Source of the DNA: Gavia stellata
Lineage: Eukaryota > Chordata > Aves > Gaviiformes > Gaviidae
Length of the DNA: 64,000 nt
Assembly (NCBI RefSeq): GCF_030936135.1
Contig: NC_082595.1
Location: 75,922,135 to 75,986,134 of the forward strand
Direction: 5' to 3'
Below are positions 42,201 to 49,062 of the stretch, in pieces. The notes below the pieces were generated by a model. That model saw only the letters and a list, made by a program, of their open reading frames with translations, did no database searches and was not told the DNA's origin. Made by a program: the position numbers and the translations under genes. Numbering within the stretch: the stretch's first letter is position 1; the number at the start of each line of letters is the position of its first letter.

Positions 42201-45200
42201 ACCCCCAGCCTTTGGGCAGAGGAGAGGCCAAGCAAGAAAAAAAAGAAATCCTTGACACTGTGCAAGCATTGTTCAGCAACAGCTAAAACATCAGTGTGTT
42301 ATCAACACTGTTGTAGTCACAGATCTAAAACACAGCATCATATGAGCTGCTAAGAAAATTAACCCCACCCAAGCCAGACTCAGTATACCAAGGAACAAGA
42401 TAAATTAATTTAGAAACTTTGCTCTCAGTGCAACTATCCTACCAGAGACAGACAGTTCAGGCATCCCTTAAAGAAGGAAACCAGAATTTTTAAAAGAGAT
42501 TATAACTCGTATCAGAATGGCTTGCCAAAAACACTGCTGTATGGTACTATATGACAAAAATTACCATTCTATTTTGAATACTGACAAACCCCACCCCTCA
42601 ACTGACTGGAACATGGCATCGATGATACTGTCAAAAGAGTCAGTCCATGCCACTTATGAAACAACAGAAAATATCAACCATCTCCACTGTCCTGACATGA
42701 ATATTCAACAATGGAACAAAACCAGAAGTATCAATTAAAATCTAATTGCTACTTAGGAACCTGAGTGGCAGAGGGGAAAATTTAATTGGACCAAACTGCA
42801 CACTTAAAGCATATTTTGGTTTAATTAAAAAAAATCCACACAAAGAATCTACAGTTGCTTTTTGGAAGGAGCCAGAATTTCTTCCACAAGCAAGCTTGAA
42901 GTATCTAAAGGGAAATTACCACCGAAGTTTAAGCATCATTTTTCAATGCAACAGGAGCCTTACTCATACCTCCCACTGTAAAATCGAAGCTTAAAAAAAC
43001 CCAAAAAAATCACTGCCAATTTTCATCTTGAGTTATTTCTAAGAAGGAAAAAACCTATTAAGAACTGTGCACATATTTTCATTAAAAATGAACACACATG
43101 TTGCCATTAAATTTCAATCAAAAAAGATGAAAATCCAGATTTCTTTTTCTGATTTAATACCTATCAGTTTCTTGCGAATTATGTAACAGGGCAGAAGTTT
43201 AGAACAACAAAACCTAGAACAACACAGAACAGCAACACCAAACAAGTTTTTCTACACACCTTGTGATAGTTCAAACTGTGCAAAAGCCACATGCACAAAA
43301 GCAAATTTCTTGCAGTTCAGTCTAGCCAGATGAAATTGGTCCCGTGCCTCCTCCGGATCCTGAAGACTGTAAAGACAGCATATCAATAGTTACACAAGGT
43401 GAAGAGCCTGAGTAACAAGGATGAAGTTCCATGTGCTGGGTGATGGCTTTAGATAATTCTGGAAAAGCGATCCATCTGTAGCTTAAGTTTTTCCTATTCC
43501 TTAGAGCCATTAGTGAAGTACAAATAAGCAAAGAGTCTTAAAGGTAATAATTGAAAGATATCAAGCTGACCCTTTCCAAAAGCCAGAATGTGCTCAAACC
43601 TGAAGAGAAAGATTAAGGACTCATTCTTTGTCACTGCTTATATTATTCCTCAAAATATGTACATATTTTCCCTCAGAACACCCACTAACCTGTACAGAAC
43701 ACCCACCTGTAGCCCCTTCCAGGCTACATGCTGACACTATCCAGAGAAAAATCTCCGTTATTGTAGATGCATCCACTTCTATACAAAGGAGGTTGCAAGG
43801 GAGGGAGACAGAGAGAGGATTCCAGGCTACATGCTGACACTATCCAGAGAAAAATCTCCGTTATTGTAAATGCATCCACTCCGATACAAAGGAGGTTGCA
43901 AGGGAGGGGGACAGAGAGAAGATTGCTTTAGAAACACCAAGCGTGGAAAAACGTATCATATTAATCAAGTCAAAAGAAAGATTATATACACTATTAGTTA
44001 TATTCTGCAGCAATATGGTCACAGTTTCCAATCCACTACATTAAAGCAATACTGAACTCCAAAATTTTGCTAGAGGTTATGAGCTTTTCTACATTGGAGA
44101 GCTTCTGCGACTGCACCCAAATTTTCAGATTCCCTTAGCAAAGATGTAGGTCACTGAAGGCAGTTGTTCCTGTTGGTACATCTATAATACCATACCTGTA
44201 GAAAACTAGGACAAGAGCATTTATCCAATAGCTACCTTTATCAAGGGTTCTATGGGAACATTGACTCCTTACAAGATGTAGGGAATTCATTCTGTTTTCC
44301 CCATACTCCTAGGCAACAGTCTTATCAGTTGAATTTGGTAGCACAAGGTAGATTTAAGTCAGTTTTCTGCAGACACACCGGAAGCAGCAATGGCAAACAT
44401 GGTATACCTCGAAAATGTAGAGACTGTGCCACGAAGTCCAGACACGATACTTCACATTTAATCCTAGTTTTAACATTCAGACATAGATTGCTAAGTAGGA
44501 TAACTGAGATGCTTCCACACAGTACACCAACATTTAAATATTCCAGAAGATCTACAGCTTAAGTAAATACTTGTCAAGATAGAAAAGGCCTGAATCTATA
44601 TCACTATTACATAAATTAACATTACCTTTCAATGGACTCCCTCCCCCTTTTTAATATTAAAGAAAGAGTTCTTTTAACACTTTCATTAGCAAAATCCACA
44701 ATCAAGAAATAAAGGCATTTCTTCCAAAATTCCACCCTGGTTCAACAGGTAAGCAAAGGTAGTACACTCCGAAGTAGGGATGGTGAAAAATTTATCACAA
44801 TGGCTTAAAAGGTAAGTACAGAAAACTACAACATGGCAAACTAAAGAGAACATACTTCCAGTAGAATTATGTGGAATTAAGAATGAGAGAAGTCTCTATC
44901 ATAGTTTAGGCATGTTACTGGACTCCAGTAAGTTTAATAAACTCAGCTCCGATCATCCAAAGCAATAGGACAGGCACAGAATAACCCCTCTGCAGGCAAA
45001 GTCAGAGTAACACAAATTAAGCTGTAACATGTGAATTACATTCCCTTTCAAAAAGCATGTTAAAATTTAAGTTCCCAGAGAAAGCAGCAACAACTTGGAT
45101 AGCAATATGCAACAGGCCTCAAGTGCCACACACCTGGTGGCACTGTGCTACAGCCAGAAAAATTACATGAAAGCAGGCCTGGCATTGTTAATATGCGATA

Positions 45201-48200
45201 CAGATAATCAAGCATAGATGCAGCTGGCTGTTCACCTTTGCCTGTTTCACAGCACATTCAAGGGTTCTTCAAACAACCTCAGTATCATAATAGGTCAAAA
45301 GGTTTTGGCACAGTCAGGCTCCAGCTAGAGAAGATACCAAGACAAGACAGGTCCAGTGTCAAGAATGAAATAATCCAGCTTTGATCAGAATAAAACAGTG
45401 TTGATGCCAATAGAAGCTAAAATCTCAAGCCGTTGTCACTGCTTTTGAAGTTCGTGATGCTCTGACTTGCTTTTCCTGTTAGGTGGAACATTTGGGAGAG
45501 CAGCAAACAGAACTCTGCTGAAGACCACCTTTCTTCTCCCACCAAAGGCAGTATCATGAGAGCACTTATGTATCAAAGTGTTACTTTACTTGCAATAGCT
45601 AAAAAAAATAAATCAGAAGCACTCTAGGTAGTCATGAGATGAGAGGATTTTCTTTAACAGAAGGTAAAACTGAGCAGAGACAAGACAAGTACTAGGCAAA
45701 CTGACAGCCAGGATCAGAGAAGGTGAGTTTGAAACACCAGGGAAATATCAAACACCAAGAAAGTTGCGAGCAATGAGCGAACATGCCAAACAAAAGATCC
45801 AAGTAACCACTCACTGATTAACTTAACATTCATCTCCAAAAACTACAGACAAGCAACACTGTTTTTCAGATCTGATTAGTCAAAAGCCATTTCATGTTCT
45901 GGTGAGATTACAAATGTAATTCATAGATGTAGTTTCATATAAATAATTGACTTTATATTATATGCCACAATGCATGAGAAAGCATTAGCTTATAATAAAT
46001 TATTAAGAACTGGCTGATCTCTGAAAGTAATTTTCAGATGGGGGACCATTTAGGGAGATACTTAGCATCAATCCCAATGGAATTTTGCTGTATGTCAGAT
46101 TTTGGTGGGTACATTTTTTAAGAGGGGTTTGGGAGTGGGTTGTTCCTCTTTTTCTAAAAATAATTTTCGTTAGCAAGTCAGGAAGCATATGACTGATGGT
46201 ATTTGCCAATTAAAAATATGAAGCAGAAGACAAAAAGAGCAGATCTGAACTACCCGGTGAGCTAGGTAGATTCTACAGTAATGCTCGTTACCAAAGCAGA
46301 AGGTATTTTACTATAGCTATAGCGAGTGCATTTTACTAGTGAAACAAGATAGACTACTCTTCCAAGAGGGTCCCTGAAGGCTGTAGCAGTGAAGCAACTA
46401 AAGACGTTTCAGTGGGACACCGCAACTGAAACTGTTAATAATATTCACGCATTCTAACATTAACAGGCTACTGACAGTGCCTTCAGTTTTGCTTTCTGCA
46501 ATACAATACACAGATACTAGAACTGTATTCAGTATTCTACTTAAGAAGTATCCACCTTTAAAACCATATTTTCCAGTGGAAAGAGGTCCAAGAGTTTAAG
46601 TTATTAGGGAGGTAGGAAGTAATCTTTCTGAACGTAAACTCCTACTGTACGTAATGAGATAACAGATGTGACTTGATAATAGCATCCAATCACGATTCTG
46701 GAAAAGAAATTCTGGGAAGTATGAGCTGGAAGCCTATGTTACACAATTTCTGTTCTGAGGAAATACAACTAACCTTTCAACAAGAATGCCATCTCCCAGT
46801 ATCTTTAAAGACAGGAGGTCTTTCTGGAAGATATGCTTTACTCTACTTACACAAAAACACCTTACCTCTTCAAGATACTAAGGATTCACAGCAGGTCGTT
46901 ATTCACTCCTGCTAGTTTCTTAACAGTAGATTCAGATTACTTCCATTATATGCTTTTAGTAAACATTGATGCAGCAAGATCCACACAAATGACAGTACAG
47001 ACAAGGAAGTAGACCATATCATACTGCAAGATCAAGCCACCTGCCAAAAAGCCAAATGGGAGGACATACAAGAAACAGAAAAAGACTAGCTATAGTCACT
47101 GGAAGACCATCTGCTCAACTCTAATTGTTAAGGATTGCTGCAATGTTCATCAAAATATTTGCTGTCATGGTATTTCAAGTGACAAAAGAACTCCTTACAA
47201 AAAAAATCAAACTATAACCCTGTCCCAAATTATGTCTGTAAACGTCTGAACAACAACACTGTTCAAATTTGGATTGAATAAAGCAATAAATGCCCACAAT
47301 CAAAACTGATTTCTTAAGTATGAAAGTTTAGAATGATGTTCTGAGACATTATTCCTACCCTAAGGCAGCTATTCAATGTAGCTGGGATGCATCTTTCCTA
47401 GCAAGGGAGAAAGCAGACTAGACAAGGATAGACCATTATGGTTTGACTAGATGGATTAGATAATAGCAAACTGTCTACTTCACAGCCAAATCAGTTATAG
47501 AAGTCCACAGGGAAATTAATCCTAACTTACAACATACACAGATTATAGTTACCCAGAGTTATATCAGATTTCATCCATGCAGCTCCTTTTGAGTTGAAGT
47601 ATTAAACTCAAGAAAAAAGGGTCTCATGCTATTTTCCCCATGTACCTTACACACAGAACCCAGAAAAAAGTGTGCTAACATTGCTAAATCAAATAGCTCT
47701 GAACAATCATGTTTATTAGCTTATAGAAAAAAAAAATGCAAGTACTGTGGAGACAACAGATAAGCTGACTAGCCAAAGCTGCTCAGTTTCAAGGAGTCGA
47801 TATGTAAACATCCCTACTCAAAATGATCATTTGTTGCAGAAACTACTAATGAAAACACACTATTTTTATTATCATTCAAATTCAGAATTCTGAATGACAA
47901 GTTCTTATATTGAAAACTGAAAATTTATACTTACGCTTTCAACTCCGCAAATCTCACAAGGATGCGAGCATAGCTCTCATCTTGACTATGCTTTTCTGCA
48001 GGTAATGCAGTCACCGCTTGACTGTAACGACCGATGAGTCTATTCAGTAGACTAACATCCATCTGAGGAATACCCTTTTTCTCTAGCCTAAGCAAAAAAC
48101 ACAGCCAATCTTCTGGATTATTTGTTGTCATCATTATTTGATTAACAGTTCCAGAGTTATCTGTCGGAAAAATAAGAAAAGGAGATTGATTAAAACTGCA

Positions 48201-48657
48201 ACAAACATGAACAGAAGAAAACACTTTTTATAATCTTTCATGTAAGGAGACTGGTTTTTTTGGTGGTGTTTGTTTTTTGTAGTTTTGTGGGGGTTTGTTA
48301 GTTTTTTGTTTGTTTTTTGTTTGGTTGGTTTTTTTACACAAGATTAGAGCCACACAGTTAACTAAAGAAACAAGGAGAGATGAAATGTATTTTGTGGTCA
48401 TTAATACTGAAGAAATGCAAAACCTTAAATCCTTTCAGTTAACCTACATTGAGAGTGAAAGAGCCTTTAAGATCAGTTGCATAAGTGACAACAGAGTAAC
48501 AAAACCACGTACCTGTTGTATCAGCTGAGATTTTAGTACAGTTAAGTTCATCTGTGATATTGTCTTCATTTCTGTATTTGTTTTTCAAGTCTCTAACTCT
48601 ATTCATGATTGAAGCAATTTGTGGCAACCCTCTTTCACTTAGGTCCTCCTCCTCCAT
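18168..48657 (-). CDS. TTK: TTK (MPS1) spindle-checkpoint protein kinase, 21 coding exons
   Basis: TTK is a dual-specificity Ser/Thr/Tyr kinase. It acts at unattached kinetochores, phosphorylating KNL1 MELT motifs to recruit BUB1/BUB3 and start mitotic checkpoint signalling. Identification is by reading the translated exons against the human protein as I remember it; similarity is collinear from end to end. The coding segments are 48513-48657, 47935-48160, 43260-43366, 39214-39357, 34558-34666, 34390-34465, 34210-34307, 33211-33310, 32375-32498, 29182-29360, 28922-29058, 27334-27460, 26116-26208, 23253-23410, 23011-23162, 21635-21759, 21244-21324, 20623-20799, 19801-19891, 19437-19534 and 18168-18257. 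They sum to 2637 bp (878 codons plus stop) and every junction keeps phase. Domains: TPR-type N-terminal region about residues 50-205, low-conservation linker about 210-540, kinase about 542-808, short tail. Key kinase residues are present: glycine-loop IGSGGSSK at 548-555, Lys570, gatekeeper Met619, catalytic HSD (Asp664) and DFG (681-683). HSD instead of HRD is normal for this family. No disabling change is seen. Confidence 0.97.
19437..19534 (-). CDS. TTK: TTK exon 21, residues 817-849, C-terminal extension
   Basis: The acceptor is TAACTGCAG and the donor AGG|GTAAGT. It encodes [20 protein letters not shown] and [18 protein letters not shown] and LNSPNSI are identical to human TTK. It ends on a codon boundary. 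Confidence 0.97.
19801..19891 (-). CDS. TTK: TTK exon 20, residues 787-817, end of kinase domain
   Basis: The acceptor is CATTTGCAG and the donor CAG|GTACAC. It encodes [20 protein letters not shown] and YVQIQSH. The CL--R-PKQRIS---LL-HPY pattern is the typical kinase subdomain XI ending. It is similar to human throughout. Confidence 0.97.
20623..20799 (-). CDS. TTK: TTK exon 19, residues 728-786, kinase C-lobe
   Basis: The acceptor is GTATTAG and the donor AAG|GTAACT. It encodes [20 protein letters not shown] and [20 protein letters not shown], then [17 protein letters not shown] is the conserved C-lobe DxWxxG motif. It is 59 codons, phase 0. Confidence 0.98.
21244..21324 (-). CDS. TTK: TTK exon 18, residues 701-727, P+1 loop and APE-like motif
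   Basis: The acceptor is ATGGCTAG, with a short pyrimidine tract; the donor is AAG|GTAATG. It encodes [17 protein letters not shown] and GENGKSRSK. Thr703 in the VGT motif corresponds to human Thr686, which is needed for activity. PPE replaces the usual APE, as in human TTK. It is 27 codons, phase 0. Confidence 0.97.
21635..21759 (-). CDS. TTK: TTK exon 17, residues 659-700, catalytic loop, DFG, activation loop
   Basis: The acceptor is TTTTGCAG and the donor CAG|GTGAAA. It encodes the catalytic loop HSDLKPANF (Asp664), [10 protein letters not shown] (Asp681) and the activation segment [11 protein letters not shown]. The second of the two adjacent activation-loop threonines of human TTK is retained as Thr693; the first is Val692 here. 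Confidence 0.98.
23011..23162 (-). CDS. TTK: TTK exon 16, residues 608-659, hinge and aD helix
   Basis: The acceptor is TATTTTTAG and the donor ATG|GTATTC. It encodes [20 protein letters not shown] and [18 protein letters not shown]. The gatekeeper is Met619 and the hinge is ECG (620-622), as in human (Met602, Cys604). The basic run KKKK before the helix is conserved. The upstream intron is only 90 bp. Confidence 0.98.
23253..23410 (-). CDS. TTK: TTK exon 15, residues 556-608, kinase N-lobe
   Basis: The acceptor is TTTTGCAG and the donor CTA|GTGAGT. It encodes [20 protein letters not shown] and [20 protein letters not shown]. The ATP-contacting lysine is Lys570 (YAVK), equivalent to human Lys553. 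An in-frame stop just past the donor confirms that the exon ends here. Confidence 0.98.
23790..24178 (+). mobile_element. CR1 3' fragment in TTK intron 14 (antisense to TTK)
   Basis: The plus strand carries diverged CR1 3' sequence: AGCACTGAGTCTGTTCAGTC, GAGAAGGCTACAGGGAATCT, CCAGAGAGGCTGTGAAGTCT and CCCCTTCCATCATACATGAT. It ends with a GATTCTG remnant of the terminal repeat. Confidence 0.82.
26116..26208 (-). CDS. TTK: TTK exon 14, residues 525-555, start of kinase domain with glycine loop
   Basis: The acceptor is GTACACAG and the donor AAG|GTAAGA. It encodes [20 protein letters not shown] and GSSK. The glycine-rich ATP-binding loop IGSGGSSK is at 548-555. It is exactly 31 codons, in phase 0 at both ends. 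Confidence 0.97.
27334..27460 (-). CDS. TTK: TTK exon 13, residues 482-524, linker
   Basis: The acceptor is CCTTTTAG and the donor CAG|GTAACA. It encodes [20 protein letters not shown] and then [28 protein letters not shown] and STPY are identical in human. The exon completes a Cys codon and ends on a codon boundary. Confidence 0.95.
28922..29058 (-). CDS. TTK: TTK exon 12, residues 437-482, linker
   Basis: The acceptor is CCTCTGTAG and the donor CTG|GTAAGC. It encodes [40 protein letters not shown] and a split Cys codon. It aligns with the human FEQPVFSVSKQSPP, ICKTPSSNTLDDYM and SCF motifs. The TP dipeptides are possible phosphorylation sites, by inference only. Confidence 0.94.
29182..29360 (-). 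CDS. TTK: TTK exon 11, residues 377-436, linker
   Basis: The acceptor is a run of 20 T followed by CAG; the donor is GAG|GTAAAG. It encodes a charged, Gln-rich stretch ([20 protein letters not shown]) and then [20 protein letters not shown]. The human counterpart is likewise Gln/Lys-rich with a conserved W-I-PE motif. It ends on a codon boundary and is followed by a 123-bp intron. Confidence 0.92.
29364..29383. repeat. A20 homopolymer forming the exon 11 polypyrimidine tract
   Basis: Twenty consecutive A on plus, that is T20 on the TTK strand, immediately before the CAG acceptor of exon 11. Confidence 0.9.
31315..31526 (-). mobile_element. CR1 3' end in TTK intron 10 (sense to TTK)
   Basis: The plus strand begins CATAGAATCATAGAATGG, the reverse of the CR1 terminal octamer repeat. 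It continues GGGACCTTAAAGATCATCTA, CAGGGACACCTTCCACTAGA and CTGGCCTTGAACACTTCCAG. It is a well-preserved, 5'-truncated young copy. Confidence 0.93.
32119..32192. repeat. G/T-rich low-complexity tract, TTK intron 10
   Basis: Runs such as GGGTTTTGGTTTTGGGGG and TTTGTTGTTGTGGGG on plus, similar in kind to the tract in intron 2. Confidence 0.85.
32375..32498 (-). CDS. TTK: TTK exon 10, residues 336-377, linker
   Basis: I chose the acceptor TTGTTTTCTTTAG, which has the best pyrimidine tract and whose first residues SLQEKNS resemble human SVQNSHF. Two further in-frame AGs, 27 and 33 bp into the exon, are possible acceptors (see findings). The donor is GAAG|GTAACT. The exon encodes [20 protein letters not shown] and [10 protein letters not shown]. 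Confidence 0.85.
33211..33310 (-). CDS. TTK: TTK exon 9, residues 302-335, linker
   Basis: The acceptor is TCGATAG and the donor AAG|GTAACT. It encodes [20 protein letters not shown] and [13 protein letters not shown], aligning with human [20 protein letters not shown] and SCELRNLK. It has a 100-bp exon with matching phase on both sides. Confidence 0.92.
34210..34307 (-). CDS. TTK: TTK exon 8, residues 270-302, linker
   Basis: The acceptor is GCTCTTAG and the donor GAG|GTATGG. It encodes [21 protein letters not shown] and VMKR. The CPFGRVPV and MKR motifs match human TTK directly and anchor the exon. It ends with two bases of an Arg codon completed by exon 9. Confidence 0.94.
34390..34465 (-). 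CDS. TTK: TTK exon 7, residues 244-269, linker
   Basis: The acceptor is GCTTTCAG and the donor CAG|GTAGAA. It encodes [20 protein letters not shown] followed by NKSNQ. Similarity to human (YRNSLRQTNKTKQ) is weak but collinear. The preceding intron is only 92 bp and the following one 82 bp. Confidence 0.9.
34558..34666 (-). CDS. TTK: TTK exon 6, residues 208-244, linker
   Basis: The acceptor is CCTACAG and the donor TGG|GTAATG. The encoded stretch contains [18 protein letters not shown] and then ITRLLLG, aligning with the human segment that begins LTAQESFSGSLG. Conservation drops here, as expected for the unstructured linker. Phase is kept with exons 5 and 7. Confidence 0.9.
38360..38391. repeat. 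C/A-rich simple sequence, TTK intron 5
   Basis: CACCCACCCCCCCACCC followed by CACACACACA on plus. Confidence 0.75.
39214..39357 (-). CDS. TTK: TTK exon 5, residues 160-208, end of TPR region
   Basis: The acceptor is GCTTAG and the donor CAG|GTAATT. It encodes [28 protein letters not shown] and [14 protein letters not shown], matching the human end of the TPR region. It has the usual 144-bp size for a short TPR exon and starts with two bases of a Gly codon. Confidence 0.96.
42003..42388 (-). mobile_element. Third LTR fragment of the same family, in TTK intron 4
   Basis: From about CAAGTGACAC through GATGCCCAGCC, GGCATGGAATATCCC, TGGGTCAGCTGTCCC and AAAACATCAGTGTGTTATCA it matches the copy at 6315-6828 in the same orientation. 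Only the U3-side part remains; the R-U5 end is missing. It is in sense orientation relative to TTK. Confidence 0.82.
43260..43366 (-). CDS. TTK: TTK exon 4, residues 124-160, TPR region
   Basis: The acceptor is TTTACAG and the donor AAG|GTGTGT. It encodes [20 protein letters not shown] and then [16 protein letters not shown], collinear with human [20 protein letters not shown] and its continuation. The alternating aromatic/alanine helix pattern is typical of TPR repeats. The first base completes an Ala codon and the last starts a Gly codon. Confidence 0.96.
43717..43922. repeat. Tandem duplication, two 103-bp units, TTK intron 3
   Basis: Unit 1 (43717-43819) and unit 2 (43820-43922) share TTCCAGGCTACATGCTGACA through CAAAGGAGGTTGCAAGGGAG, with only a handful of substitutions (for example TAGATGC against TAAATGC). 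The few differences suggest a recent duplication. It lies about 350 bp upstream of exon 4 in the direction of transcription. Confidence 0.95.
47935..48160 (-). CDS. TTK: TTK exon 3, residues 49-124, TPR region
   Basis: The acceptor is CCGACAG and the donor GC|GTAAGT. The exon encodes SGTVNQIMM, then [17 protein letters not shown] and [13 protein letters not shown], ending VRFAELKA. This is the start of the TPR-type kinetochore-targeting region. It enters with two bases of an Asp codon and leaves with two bases of an Ala codon, in phase with both neighbours. Confidence 0.96.
48251..48337. repeat. G/T-rich low-complexity tract, TTK intron 2
   Basis: Repeated GTTTGTTTTTTG-like runs on plus, A/C-rich on the transcribed sense strand. 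It takes up about a quarter of the 352-bp intron 2. Confidence 0.85.
48513..48657 (-). CDS. TTK: TTK exon 2, start codon and residues 1-48
   Basis: The acceptor TGTCTGCAG sits directly before ATGGAGG, so the initiator codon is the first triplet of the exon. The encoded start, [10 protein letters not shown], matches the human beginning MESEDLSGRE. The exon continues through a charged helix ([13 protein letters not shown]) and ends ISADTT plus one base. The donor is CAG|GTACGT. A strong initiation context depends on the last bases of exon 1, which would put A (or G with the alternative donor) at -3, with G at +4. Confidence 0.93.
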
Positions 48658-49031
48658 CTGCAGACACAAGGTTAAAAACCAGTGAAGTTACTGAAGAACC
48701 CTGTTGCAGCTCACTTTAATTGGAATTACCACGGGAAAGCCTCTCATGTATATTTTGCAGATTAATTGAGACTCAACCACATTATGTAACATAAGTACTT
48801 TATTAAGCCTTTATCAATGTAGTTACACAAGTAAACTTCTTAGCAGAAGCCAACGTAGATGAGCAAAAGGAATCAGTACTTAACTGATCTGCCCAAATAC
48901 TAGTCCATGCTTCACAGTAGCCTGTTCCAACAGGGTATATCCAATGTTTGAATAAAATGGGGGTTGGAATATGTTGCCTGAATAGCTATGAGTCTATTGT
49001 CTTAAATCACATCCTGAATCCATAGATTAGG

Positions 49032-49062
49032 ATGGCTAAGAGGCAGTCCTCCTCTTAGCCAT
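49032..49062. repeat. Perfect 12-bp inverted repeat (hairpin), TTK intron 1
   Basis: ATGGCTAAGAGG is followed by a 7-base loop CAGTCCT and then CCTCTTAGCCAT, a perfect reverse complement. Pairing stops at the outer ends. Confidence 0.9.
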
